From Helichrysum umbraculigerum (Eukaryota; Streptophyta; Magnoliopsida; Asterales; Asteraceae): a DNA stretch of 64,000 bases. The position numbers and the translations under genes are program-made. Location of the stretch: contig CATIUR010000002.1 in assembly GCA_949592205.1 (NCBI GenBank), forward strand, positions 131,824,090 through 131,888,089. Direction: 5' to 3'. The number at the start of each line of letters is the position of its first letter. The stretch's first letter is position 1. Positions 21,482 through 32,487 of this stretch are shown here, piece by piece. Below the pieces are notes generated by a model. It was not told the DNA's origin. It ran no database searches and worked only from the letters and a program-made list of their open reading frames with translations.

Positions 21482-22172
21482 GGATGAGGTTCAAATAAGA
21501 ATGAGAATTTTTGTGAGAATGATGAAATCAATCTCAACGACTCATTTTCATCAAATACCCATTTCCCAAATCTTTTTAAAATTAAATATCTCACAAACGA
21601 AAAGTCAAAAAATTATGAAAATTGCACCATAAAATTCAGCGTTTTCACCTCTTCGATTAAAGATCCAACAAGCTATACTTTCGACAACTATTTTTTTCAT
21701 TTTTTGGTGGGTTTACAAATTACTATCACATGTGTTAGTGTTGCATTTAGGGTTTAAGGGACCCGAAACCCTAACCCCTAAACCCCAAACCCTAAATGCT
21801 TTACAAAACTCTAAACCCTAAATCATACTAAATCCTAAACTCTAAACCCTTCCAAATATCTAACCCTAAATCCTAACCCTAACTGCTAATCAAATGTACA
21901 ATCAGTCACTATCACATGTTTAACTAATTTGTAAAATCCACTAAAAAAAAGAAGAAAAAAAACTCGTTGAAAGTATAGCTTGTGGGATCTTAAATCGAAG
22001 AGGAGAAAACGCTTAATTTTATGATGCAATTTTCATAATATTTTCAACTTGCCGTTTGTGAGATATTTAAGTTTCAAAAACATGGGGGAAATGGGTATTT
22101 GATGAAATTGAGTGGTTGAGATCGATTCCACTATTCTCACAAATAGTTATTATACTCATTTGAACCTAACTC
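21482..22172. mobile_element. Foldback (MULE-type) element with telomere-like core, copy 1
   Basis: Long imperfect inverted arms run from GGATGAGGTTCAAAT (left) to ATTTGAACCTAACTCT (right). Matching interior blocks include ACCCATTTCCC / GGGAAATGGGT and AAATTGCACCATAAAAT / ATTTTATGATGCAATTT. The flanks are a 10-bp direct repeat TAATCAAATT (21472-21481 and 22173-22182), consistent with the 9-10 bp duplication made by Mutator-like transposases. The centre (21745-21885) is rich in CCCTAAA words, like plant telomere repeats but degenerate. No ORF. A second copy lies at 42056-42686. Confidence 0.8.
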
Positions 22173-22214
22173 TAATCAAATTACGTAGTCTTCCTATTCT
22201 CCCTTAGCCCCACC

Positions 22215-22986
22215 TAGGCCTGTAAGGGAACTGAACGTTCGGTGAACTATTCGCGAACCGTTCGGCTGGAAGTTCGTTTATGTTTGTTCGTTTCGTTATA
22301 TGAACGAACATGAACACATTTTTAAGTTCGTTTAATTATATGATCAAACATGAGCACATGTCTTGTTCGTTCATTTACGTTCGTGAACGTTCGATAAAAT
22401 GGTCGTGATCGTTCGGTTAAATGTTCATTTATTAACTAATAGTTTAATTAAATTAATACATATTTGTATATCTTATTTTGATTTAAGCTAAATTCTATAT
22501 ATAATATTATTAAATATTTAGATATTTTCATTTAATAATACTAAATATCTAGATATTTTTACCTCACATTTCCCTAGACACTAACCACACCTCTACTCTC
22601 TCCCTCCACTAGTTCCAGATCTGCTGCTCTTACCTACGATCGGACCAAGCAAAGAAGTTTATTTTTATATTGTGATAGTTTTGTAATGTTGAATATGCAT
22701 TGCAAAGTTTCAACTTCTATAATATATATGTGTAGATGTTTGTATATATGTTCGTTTATGTTTGTTGAGGTTCATTTAAGGTATTAACGAAAAAATGCAT
22801 TAAATTATGTGTTTGTTCGTGTACGTTCGTTTGTGTTCATGAACAAACAAATTTTCTTAGTGAACGAACATGAACAACAAAATCCGTTCGCTTATCCGTT
22901 CGTGTTCGTTCGTTTGTTCGTCAAAACCTTAATGAACGAACACGAACAGACTCCGTTCGTGTTCGTTCGGTTCGTTTACATGCCTA
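22215..22986. mobile_element. hAT-type MITE with GTTCGTTCG-rich ends
   Basis: Terminal inverted repeats TAGGCCTGTAAGGGAACTGA (left) and, read inward, TAGGCATGTAAACGAACCGA (right) bound 772 bp. A perfect 8-bp target duplication GCCCCACC flanks it (22207-22214 and 22987-22994), as expected for hAT transposition. Both ends consist of repeated GTTCGTTCG/CGAACGAAC words. The centre is AT-rich without an ORF. It is non-autonomous. Confidence 0.9.
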
Positions 22987-22994
22987 GCCCCACC

Positions 22995-23907
22995 ACACCA
23001 CCTCCTTGTGTGAGAAACGATTATTACTTCCCATGGGTTATTGGAAACGGAACTCTTTCGCCCCCAAACGGATCATTTCAGGATCGACTCTAATCGTACG
23101 GTTAACCCCGTTTTCGTCTATAAATCACTGGATTCCATTATGGAACGTCTAGAATGATCATTCTTAATTTTAAATTTTTAATTATCTGTTGGTGTCTACA
23201 ATTTCATTAAGTGTTTTATGAATGGATATATCATCAAAAAAAAATTAATAAATGTGTAGTCAACACTCAATAGCACATAAATAACACTTTCGTGATTAAT
23301 TTTGTTACATTTTCAGTTTTTTCCATCTAACTTAGTATTACGGAGTATTAGTTTATTTATACATAGAGAATAGATAAATAAAGTAGACAGAAGGAGATAA
23401 AAGAATTACATGATGACGACTAAAAGTGGACGCATACAATAAACATTCGTCTATACTTTAATACTAACATAATACCCGCACTATGCAGCGGAGTATAATA
23501 TATTATCATAATAAGTCAACAATAGTTGTATATTTCAATTATTATATTATGATGTATTACTTATGGTGAACCGATTACAATAACTTAGACCGTATAGTTA
23601 GAAATTAGAAAGATTGAAGGGTTGAGAGTAAAAAATAAATATTTTAAATTTGGAAGTGTTGAGTTTAATTTTAGGATTTCCAAATATAAAGTATGAAGAT
23701 GCATTATATGTAATATAGATATAGATATAGATATAGATATAGATATTTCGGCACCAGTAAGCCCTAAAACATAATTTTACTGTTTTACAGCTAATTTTTC
23801 CTAAATACTACATTTCCAAATCTTTAAAACCACAAACCCATTTGTTAATTCTTGCGTAACAGATTCTGCATACTAGATCAATATTGAGTGAGAACTCCAA
23901 AAAGAGG
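22995..23907. other. Intergenic stretch with a TAGATA microsatellite
   Basis: No gene is seen. A (TAGATA)n microsatellite of about five units lies at 23714-23746. The rest is AT-rich. Confidence 0.55.
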
Positions 23908-23912
23908 ACCGC

Positions 23913-26900
23913 TGTGACACCCGGCAATTTAGGTTAACTTTTAAACTTAGCCGAAACCTTAATTACGTGTATTTAGATGTGATTTAGGCTAAATACTTAT
24001 AATTACTTGTAACTATTTGTATATTAGTGTCAATATACACCTACGTAATATTTTTATATTACGCTTACGTAATTAGTTGTAATTACGCGAAATAACCGGA
24101 CGGAGTCCGACTATTAATACGACGTTGGTGAAAACTTTTCTATAAATAATGTAAACCCATTTTATGAATTAAATAGTAGTTATTTACCCTATATTATTAT
24201 TTGTTTAAATAATACACGAAAAACTTAGACGTTTCGCTTAAAACGTCTCAAACGCAACGAAACGAAACTTGATAAACATTTCGGTAACCCAAAATAAAGT
24301 ATTCTAACAATACTTCAATGAAAAATAATCCCAAACTTATCGTTAATAAAAATGACACAAGAAAACGTTAGGCGATTTAACGAAAATAACAAGCAAACGA
24401 CCAAAATACGTAAACACAGTCTGAGACTGGAAATTAAATCACACACCCTCATGGTGGGGCCCATGAGAACGACCACCTCCATCCTCCCCCTCTAGATTTT
24501 CATGCAAATCCCCATCATTTCTCTCTTTTCCCTAACCCACTCAACCTACATGCAAAGTTCATTCTCATCATTCAATCACCTCACTTTTTCTCTAGCCTCT
24601 CACTAAAACTTCCCTCTCTCTCTCTAAAATCTGGAGATCAGCCTCCATCACACCATCACACCACCACCATTGACCACCATACAAATCCCTTTGACCACCA
24701 TATCACCACCAACAACCACCACCTTAAAAACATCATCTTTTGCAAGGAAACAAGGTTTCAAGACCTCCTCATCTCACTTCTGTCCAAATCTCTTCATTAT
24801 CACCATTGTAAGGACACATTCTATCTCTTAATACTTTTATTAACATAATCTAAAGTTCACTCAACCAGTATTATAACAAAATATGGTTTAAAAACTCGTT
24901 TTCCTAACTTAAAACTCATAAGAATGCAAGAAAACTTTCTGTCCAGAAAGTTTTATCCATTTCCACGAATTTTATAAAATTCATTTCTTCATGAAAATAG
25001 ACGTTTTTATAGTCAAAAATTAAGTTCAAGAAATAAGATTTTCAACCCTATAAACCTCATATTTTTCTGAGTTCGTTTATTATTTTTAATAATTTGTATA
25101 AAAACACATAGACAATCTGTTCTATAAAGTCAGAAAGTTTCATCTCAGTGTTTTGACCATATCTTGAGCTATACAACTCCAAATGACCTAAAGCCACCGC
25201 CCAAATTTCACCAATTTCGTTGGCTATAACTTTTACGTTGGCCACTTTTACTGGATACGTACGGTTTTTGCCCAGAGATTAGATCTTCTTGCATGTCACC
25301 AAAACTGAGTATATGAGAGAGAAATAATGATTAAAAATAGTAAAACATTATAGTTAGATCTATAAAATTAATGGAGCTAGAAAACACATGGAGGAGCACC
25401 TGGAAATTTTGTTGTATTTGATTTTGGAGGTTTGATATTTTTAAAAATTATAACAAGTGGCTGGAAATTCTGAAAAACTAAGTTTGGGACTGATTTTGTT
25501 ATAATATAAAAACCGACACTTTCGGGCTTGCTAAAAATAGAAGGAATGACATTTTGGGACTTTTGAATATATCTAAGGGTTTTGGGAAAGTTTCGGGTCA
25601 AACCGAGTAGGTTTGACCAAGTCAACAAAAACGGAGCTCGATTTCTAAAAACCGACAAACTTACTATTTTTGGAAAGTGGTAACAAAAATGGGTTTGGGT
25701 GAATTAATTAATGACTTTGAACAGTTTGACCAACTTTGACCAACGAGTTGACCAACTTTGACCTACTGTTTAAGGTTTTTACGAACTAAATAATCTGTTT
25801 GCAACATACGATATGTACTAATAACTAATATACAACAAAACAAACTTAATAATAATGTCTAAATGAATTATTATTACAAACTTTCACCAACGGGTCGTAC
25901 ACGTATTTAATAAACAAACTTGAACAACTTACTTTGAACATACTAGTTGAGTGAACTAGCATATGTGGACATTAACCCTCCACCTAGATGATTAACCTAA
26001 GTGGACTTTAACCCTCCACTTGCATAGATGGTCTTTGAGACATCTACTTATACACAACCTTATACGTTTAGGTCATTAGAAGCTTGCACATCAGAACACT
26101 TTGCTTGCTAATTGATATTTGCTTGCTACTTGCTAATCTAAGGTGAGTCTCACAGCCCCATTTTTATTGTTTTACTGTTTTTAAAACTTCGGGGGGGATA
26201 CAATGCTTAAACTATTTTTTATAAAAACCGTTTTTGAAAACATTTTTACTTGGTCGCATGAGTTGTTTTCAAAATCCATTTAAAGTCCTCAAACACATGG
26301 TTCGTTAACGGCGAAGGCGCGAGTACTAAAGGATAGATCTCTTTGGGATCTATTATGGGAGTGACGTCCCCATCCGGGTTGCTAGCTACAACCACGTCAA
26401 ACGGGCACTTTAGTATTTGTCATAAAGGTGTTTCGGATTAGACACCTCCGGGAGGCACAAATCGGGTTAGGCTTCGAACCGTGGACTCATGTCATGGAAA
26501 ATCGGAAACATTAATTTGTTCATTTATCACTCGGTTAAACATTATCGGATAAATCTTGTGCATCATAACATGTTTTACTAATAAACCTGTGAGATTCACC
26601 AACCTTTTGGTTGACCCTTTTAGTGTTGTATTCTCAGGTGCTCAGCAACAGTAGGGTTGCCCACAGGATGCGCTAGCTAGTTTGAGTCGCATGCATTACA
26701 CATATTGGAGATTTTCTTACATAAACTTTTTGTAATACGGCTGTGTATTAGAATCTTTATAAATACATTTTGCGAACTCGCCAATGATGTAAACATTTTA
26801 TTTTATGGAATGTAATATTTTTAAAAACGTCTCATGTATAGGTCGTTTGCTTTAATCTTTGTGTTGTGATATGTAATTTGGTCGGCGCCCCCATGACACC

Positions 26901-26937
26901 TCATACTTTCGCTGCCACATGTTTTGGGGGTGCGACA
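23913..26937 (+). repeat. Solo LTR (3025 bp) of a Ty3-type element
   Basis: It starts TGTGACACCC and ends GGGGGTGCGACA, flanked by the 5-bp duplication ACCGC (23908-23912 and 26938-26942). No interior, primer-binding site or second LTR is present, so it is a solo LTR left by recombination between the two LTRs of one element. A TATA box lies at 24141-24148. A donor-like GTAAGG at 24808 and an acceptor TGTATTCTCAG ending at 26637 hint at a leader intron, as in the LARD LTRs but longer (about 1.8 kb). There is no palindrome array. The region 24450-24740 is C-rich with many CACCA words. Confidence 0.9.
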
Positions 26938-26942
26938 ACCGC

Positions 26943-27398
26943 AATTCTTTTTTTCTTTTACATTTTTTTCGTTCTTCTTTTAGCCTAATTATTTGGGTAT
27001 ACCTTCCACTACCTTGTGTAGCGAAGGTTACCATTGCACGTATTATGAGATAGCATTAATTGACGTGACATCCATAACCATCTCATAACATGTGTTACCA
27101 ATACAGATGGTTTTAAAGTGATCAGTAGTGGTAGACCGATGGTTAGTGGGTAAAACTGATGCTAGTGATTTGAAGGAAAGCTGATGTCACTGTAATGGTT
27201 AGTACTTACTACTTGGTACTACGTAGTAAACTAGTAGTTGATGCTTGCATAATAGATCCGTTTGGAGGCTCGAGAGTCTGGGCCACGTAAGGAATAACTG
27301 GGTCGGATGAAGACAAAGCTATTATGGGGGAATGGGTCATGGGCTCCTAGATTATGGCTGGGTTTTTTGGCTGTCGTGGGCCTAATCCTTTTTGCTAA
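26943..27398. other. Flank between solo LTR and MULE, nothing identified
   Basis: About 450 bp with no ORF, repeat or motif that I can support. Confidence 0.5.
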
Positions 27399-27407
27399 TT
27401 TTTGATA

Positions 27408-27762
27408 GGAAAATTAATCGAAATGCCACTTTTTCGGAACGTATTTTTCGTTTTGCCACTTTTTTAAAAAAATTGTGGATTTACCCCCCCCCCCCCCCCC
27501 CCCCGGTCGCATCATGCGACCTGCGACCTGCGACCTAATGGTTACCGAGTAAAAGACAAGCCCAAGCCGCGTAACGACCCGTTCACCGGTCGAAGGTCGC
27601 ACCAAGCGACCCGCAACCCGATATCGGCAACCTGCGACCCGTATGTGAACGACATCGAGTGGTCTTGGTCACTAGCCGTAAGTCTTGGTCACTAGTCGGA
27701 ATTGTTGGTCACTAGTCGTAAATCTTTGTCACTAGTCGTAAGTCTTGTGCACTAGTCGTAAA
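27408..27762 (+). repeat. Left terminal inverted repeat of the MULE
   Basis: The outer 70 bp match the right end almost perfectly. A run of 21 C follows (27484-27504), then GCGACC/GGTCGC words, a block shared with the right end, and then five tandem subterminal units of TTGGTCACTAGTCGTAAG type (27664-27762). These units may be transposase-binding sites, by analogy with subterminal repeats of other transposons. A TATA box for the small gene (TATAAATA, 27943-27950) lies further in. Confidence 0.9.
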
Positions 27763-28038
27763 ATACAATTTTCAAAATTTTCAAGATAAGATTTTTCAGA
27801 TAAGATTTTCTGACATTTTGTTAAGATTTTCTGGATTTTTTGTACTTTTTTGATAAGTTTTTTTTATAACTTTTTCTATTTTTGAGATAAGATATCTTAT
27901 CTTTTTAGATAAGATTTTCCTTGATTTTCTTTTCTATTTATTTATAAATAGTCTAACTGAAAGATAGAATTGTCAACACTTCACATTCTCACCACATTCT
28001 CAACTTTTTCATATATCTTCGTCATCAGTTTTCTGAAA

Positions 28039-28518
28039 ATGGTTTTGGATGAACATTTTTGGTATTTTCGATCTCCAAATGAAGAACCATCAACTGAGAT
28101 AATATACGCACAAGTACCCTGGATGTTTAGTGTTGCTTTCCGTCACGCCGGACATTTTCAGGGCGCTTACAGAATGTACACTCAAGGTTCATTGACGTTT
28201 CTTGACTGCGTTGAGGCCGATGAATTTTCAACCAAACTTTTGGAAACGGCTTTGAACGAGCTCGGTTACGTGCCTCCACCGAAGTGGTATTTTTACTTTA
28301 AAGAGCATGAAAAAGACCTAGATAATGGTTTAGAATTGATAACAGATGATGTCGAGCAACTCAAGAAGAAAACTGACTATGCCAAAATACATAGAGAAAT
28401 TGAGGTGTATGTTACCCGCAAAGATCTGTCACATTTCTCGAATTCTGATCCAACAATGCCGTTTGCAATGTCTAAGGTTATTACCGGCTCTTCTGCCGCT
28501 AGGCGTTTATTTGATTAG
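28039..28518 (+). CDS. MULE accessory protein with PB1-like domain, 159 aa
   Basis: The start ATG 28039 (MVLDEHFWYF) lies about 90 bp after a TATA box at 27943-27950. The frame is open upstream to 27970 without another ATG. After a short N-terminus it reads WMFSVAFRHAGHF, LTFLDCVEADEFST, LNELGYVPPPKWYFYF and DLDNGLELITDDVEQL, ending IEVYVTRKDL. This order of blocks is what I know from PB1-like domain proteins found beside MULE transposases in Asteraceae. PB1 domains mediate protein-protein pairing; here that role is inferred. The transposase N-terminus carries the same type of domain. The gene runs toward the transposase gene, with 436 bp between stop codons. It may act as the element's second protein, as mudrB does in maize. 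Confidence 0.75.
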   Translation: MVLDEHFWYFRSPNEEPSTEIIYAQVPWMFSVAFRHAGHFQGAYRMYTQGSLTFLDCVEADEFSTKLLETALNELGYVPPPKWYFYFKEHEKDLDNGLELITDDVEQLKKKTDYAKIHREIEVYVTRKDLSHFSNSDPTMPFAMSKVITGSSAARRLFD

Positions 28519-28954
28519 TTATTGGTTAAATCTTGTAATTCGTCTCTTTCTTTCAATAAAGTGGATAGTTGGCCAGTTATGTTGTGTTGTTAATGTAATT
28601 ATATGATTTATAATCATTATGTAATGATAGGTTTAGTAATGTTCAAACAAAGTAAGTTAATCAAATATAACACAATAATGCAAACATAGATAACATTGCT
28701 AACAAGTACATAACATAGTTTTTTTCAAATACAACACAATAATGCAAACATAGTTTTTTTCATCACAACAAATCCAAATGTGACTCAAGGTTGACTCCAA
28801 TGTACACTCGGATAAGTTTGAGTCGCCTGGGATGGCTCTCCTCCATCCTCCTCGAACTTGCTTTTCGTTGATTTTGTGGACGTCTGCTGCAAGTCAAGTA
28901 ATGACGATTGTATTAATAACACAATGTAAATTTTATGTGTTAATATGAAAAAAT

Positions 28955-31825
28955 TTAATAACTTACTTTCTTCGATCTTGATTTGGATCTTGATTTGGAC
29001 CTTGAGTTTGATCTTGCGGTGGTTCTAGATCGGGTTGGCTCATCGGTTCTATCGTAAGGAGCCGTACAATTAACTCGACTATGACTGCGTTCCTTGCACC
29101 GACTACATTGATTTTTGTATTCCCGTTTCTCCTCTCCTTTCGAAGGAATACGAGCACGGCCAGGTGGGCGGCCAGATTGCCTCTTCACAAGTACCGGCGG
29201 CAAGCAAGTCTGCAGATTACCTGGATCTTCCCATTCTGAAGGATGAGGTGTTGGATTTATAGCCTCACTGTATGTTGCCCGATATGTTTCCGTGGTGAAA
29301 TACCTCTCCGCAAAACAGCTGACATTGTCCATTTTAAAGTGACGGATCACTGCCGCTACGTGTCCGCAAGGTAAACCAAAGAGTTGCCATTGCTTACAAG
29401 TGCAGGTTCTTGCTTCCAAGTTGACTGTTCCATTCTTTTGCCGATCCACCACCTCACATATCATGTTTGTGGATGGGTTGACCTTCCAGCTGAGTGATTT
29501 GCCAACCCTCTTACCAATTTTGTGTTCGGCATATGGCGTGACAGGTGTTTTAACGGCCGCGGCAGTGTTTCGATGTTTCAAATACCATTGTTGTACTGAA
29601 GATCTAAAAAACTCCAGTAACATTGTCACCGGGAGTTTTCTTGCATGCTTGGTCATGGCGTTAATGGATTCTGCACTATTAGTCGTGAGGTAAGCATATC
29701 GTGTCTTTGTTGAATGATGCCTTGACCATCTTTCTTTCCCCACCTCTCTAAGAACATTAGCTGAAGTTGGTAAATGTCTAGAAATGACATCAAAATGTTC
29801 ATTGAAATCCGACTTTCGGTATGCCTTACACATTTTCCAGTAATGCCATTCAAAGTGCTTGACTTTTGCAGATTTGCTTTTCAGGTTCATTAACAAATGA
29901 CGGCTACAGAGGGCATGAAATGCCTCTGGGAATACATCTGAAATACCGACCGCAATTGCTGCAGCCATATCAGAGATGAATGTGAGGTTGTCAACCCCAC
30001 CGGCAGATTCAAGCGCGTCACGTAAGTTTCCCAAGAACCAAGTCCACACGTCGGTCGTCTCTCCCGCACCAATGCCATAAGCCAGTGGCAAGATGCCATT
30101 ATTACCGTCCATCGCCACAGCAATTAAGTTAGTACCCAAGTACCCACCCTTCAAATGTGCCCCATCTACGATTATTATTGGGCGTGTATGGTTGACAAAT
30201 GAACGTATCTGCAAATTCAGAAAAAAATAATTGTAAATTGTATAATAATGTACGTATGTCATTGACTAATAATAATTACTTACAGCTGCTCCGATGGACA
30301 TGTAACACATTACAAATTTATCCTCGTCGTCTGTACGGAGATTCGTAGTGCTCCCCGGGTTATGTAGTTTTAGGTTGTGCAGATAAATGGGAAGTTTCTT
30401 AAACGATTCAGCGGGACTACCTCTCAACAACTCTATAGCATAACACTTTGCTTTCCATGCTTGGTTGTATGTAAGGCTGATTTTAAACCGTTCAGTCATA
30501 TCAAGTTTGATCTCTTTGCCTCTGTATACACGACCTTCCAAAGTCATCGCCTCCTTCAAAAGGTTACCAAGCACTTTCTTGGTTGCATGACGACTATTGG
30601 CCAAGATTTGGGTGCGAGAACATGTGTGCGCGTCACGTAACTTCCTTACTTGGAAGTTGTCACAATATCGAATACACGCTGCGCTTATCTTCCAATCACA
30701 ATCAGGTAAAATACATTTTGCTCTGTACCTTTTTTTGTCTGACTGTGTTGGTTTAATCTGAAAACCCTCTTCTAGACACTTGGTATGCAATTGAAGCAGA
30801 AATTCCTCTTTACTTACGAATGTTTGGCCCTCTCGAATCCGACAAGATTTCTCATACATTGCATCTGGCCGTTTAGGAACTTCTTTTTCTTCCTCTCCTG
30901 ACGGCGTTGGTATATTCCAGAATATATCAGGTTCGGCTGATTTTACTGGTATTGGTTTGTCGTACATATCTCTTGGATCAGGCTCATCCTCCTCATCACC
31001 CTCATCATCCTCATCATCTTCAACAATGTGATTACAAAATGGATGGTCATGATCCTTTGGTGGATTGACATTTTCCTCATCATAATGATCATAATCATGA
31101 GGATGTGGATCTGGATCTGGCTCCTCCGCATAGTAATTTGAATGAGATTGATCATATTGAACATCCGAATCAAATTTATAATTATCTTGGGTCTCTTCAA
31201 CTACCCTAAATGAAGGGTTCATCGGTTGTTCTGTTGGATGGAAAACTGTATTTTGTGGAGGAGCATGATAATGAAATTGATATTGTGGTTGATAAGGAAA
31301 CGGAAATTGTTGAACGGGCTGTTGAAATTGCTGATATTGTGGTTATTGAAAGGGTTGTTGAAATGGCTGATATTGAGGTTGTTGAAAGGGTTGTTGAAAT
31401 GACTGATATTGAGCTTGTTGGTAGTATTCAGTAGTCTGTTGTTGGTTCTGTGGTCGAAAACCAGAACTACTACTACTAGGTTGATTGCTACCCTTACCAG
31501 AAACATTTCGTAGAAGATCAACAATGTAAATTTCTATCGGAGCATTGTTAATTGCATGGCACAGAAAATCACCAAAATCATCAATATCATCATTTATATC
31601 AACAACATATTGACCTTCCATATATTTTAGACAAACAGGTGAATCAAGTGGTAGACCTACCTTTCTTAATACGTTTTTCAACAAAACTCTGCACGTCATG
31701 GGCTTCTCTGGTGCCACTGGAAGTTTTAACGGCACTCTACTACATTCTATTGGCAAATACATTGGCATGTTGTTAACATATTCAAAACGACCCCCAAAAC
31801 ATATAAAAACTTTAAACTTGTCCAT
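28955..31825 (-). pseudogene. MULE transposase (MuDR/SWIM type), one in-frame stop
   Basis: Start ATG 31825 (MDKFKVFICF). Domains in order are: PB1-like N-terminus (to DLLRNV); a Pro/Gln repeat (FQQPQYQPFQQPF); an acidic stretch; the MuDR DNA-binding region with a C/C...H/C pattern (CILPDCDW...DAHTC); the MULE catalytic core with D in IIIVDGAHLKG, D in FISDMAAA and E in NSAESINA; SWIM zinc finger CTCKQWQLFGLPCGH; zinc knuckle CSRCKERSHSRVNC; and an RS-repeat tail. One phase-0 intron of 75 bp (30283-30209, GTAAGT...TTGCAG) joins SIGAA to IRSFV. A single TAA at 31345-31343 interrupts the Pro/Gln repeat where the previous repeat has CAA, so it is probably a C-to-T change. The frame continues unchanged after it. 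Total length would be about 930 residues. It is either a recent pseudogene, or the downstream ATG 31222 gives a shorter protein. Confidence 0.92.
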
Positions 31826-32162
31826 CAAAAAACGCAATACTACCTGAGTGGGTGAAAATTTGTACCTGAAGAATGATATGTTAAAAGAATGATGAGAGGA
31901 GTGTGAGAATTTGAGAGTGATTGCAGAGATGGATGTTAAAATGAAAAGTATTGAAACTACAAAAATCTGATATTGTTAAAATGAAAGTTATCCAGATCAT
32001 TATCCAAAAAGTACAAAAAATCTTAAAAATGTCAGAAAATCTTATCTAGAAAATCTGAAAAAACTTATCTTGAAAAAACTTATCTTAAAAAATTTTATCT
32101 TGAAAAAATCTGAAAAATGTCAGAAATTGAAAAATCTGAAATTGAAAAATCTGAAACCGGTA

Positions 32163-32478
32163 ACTTACGAATAGTGACCAAGAATTACGACCAGTGAATA
32201 AAAGTTACGACTAGTGAACATGAGTTGCGGCTGGGTCGCAGGTCGCCGAGCTTGGGTCGCGTGGTGCGACCTGCGACCGGTGAACGGGTCGTTACGCGGC
32301 TTGGGCTTGTCTTTTACTCGGTAACCATTAGGTCGCGGGTCGCAGGTAACGGGTCGCAGGTCGCATGATGCGACCGGCGTCCGGGGGGGGGGGGGGGGGG
32401 GGTAAATCCGCAATTTTTTTAAAAAAGTGGCAAAACGAAAAATACGTTCCGAAAAAGTGGCATTTCGATTAATTTCCC
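32163..32478 (-). repeat. Right terminal inverted repeat of the MULE
   Basis: This is the reverse complement of the left end. It has a run of 20 G (32383-32402), GGTCGC/GCGACC words (32222-32380), and three degenerate subterminal TTACGACTAGTGA units (32163-32222) against five on the left. The homopolymer lengths differ by one base between the ends. Confidence 0.9.
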
Positions 32479-32487
32479 TTTTTGATA

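Larger units (their letters stand above)
27408..32478. mobile_element. MuDR-like (MULE) DNA transposon, 5.07 kb
   Basis: Flanked by a perfect 9-bp duplication TTTTTGATA (27399-27407 and 32479-32487). Terminal inverted repeats of over 300 bp begin GGAAAATTAATCG (left) and, read inward, GGGAAATTAATCG (right). The element carries two genes in convergent orientation, each starting just inside a terminal repeat: a small PB1-like protein (28039-28518, plus) and the transposase (31825-28955, minus). This is the layout of maize MuDR (mudrA and mudrB), although the second protein is not recognisably related to MURB. Only one nonsense codon in the transposase stands against autonomy. Confidence 0.95.

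Noticed and set aside
21745..21885. Possible chromosome end or fused telomere
   Set aside because: The CCCTAAA words are degenerate, lie inside a foldback element with target duplications, and recur in its second copy at 42335.
22809..23093. 94-codon ORF on the plus strand
   Set aside because: It consists of the GTTCGTTCG-rich end of the hAT MITE.
27505..27640. Relation between GCGACC repeats of the MULE ends and GCGACGT blocks of the copia element
   Set aside because: Only the pentamer GCGAC is shared; the repeat spacing and context differ, so common origin is not supported.
30943..31200. Met/Ile-rich ORF and other frames opposite or within the MULE transposase
   Set aside because: Shadow frames of the acidic and Pro/Gln-rich parts of the transposase.
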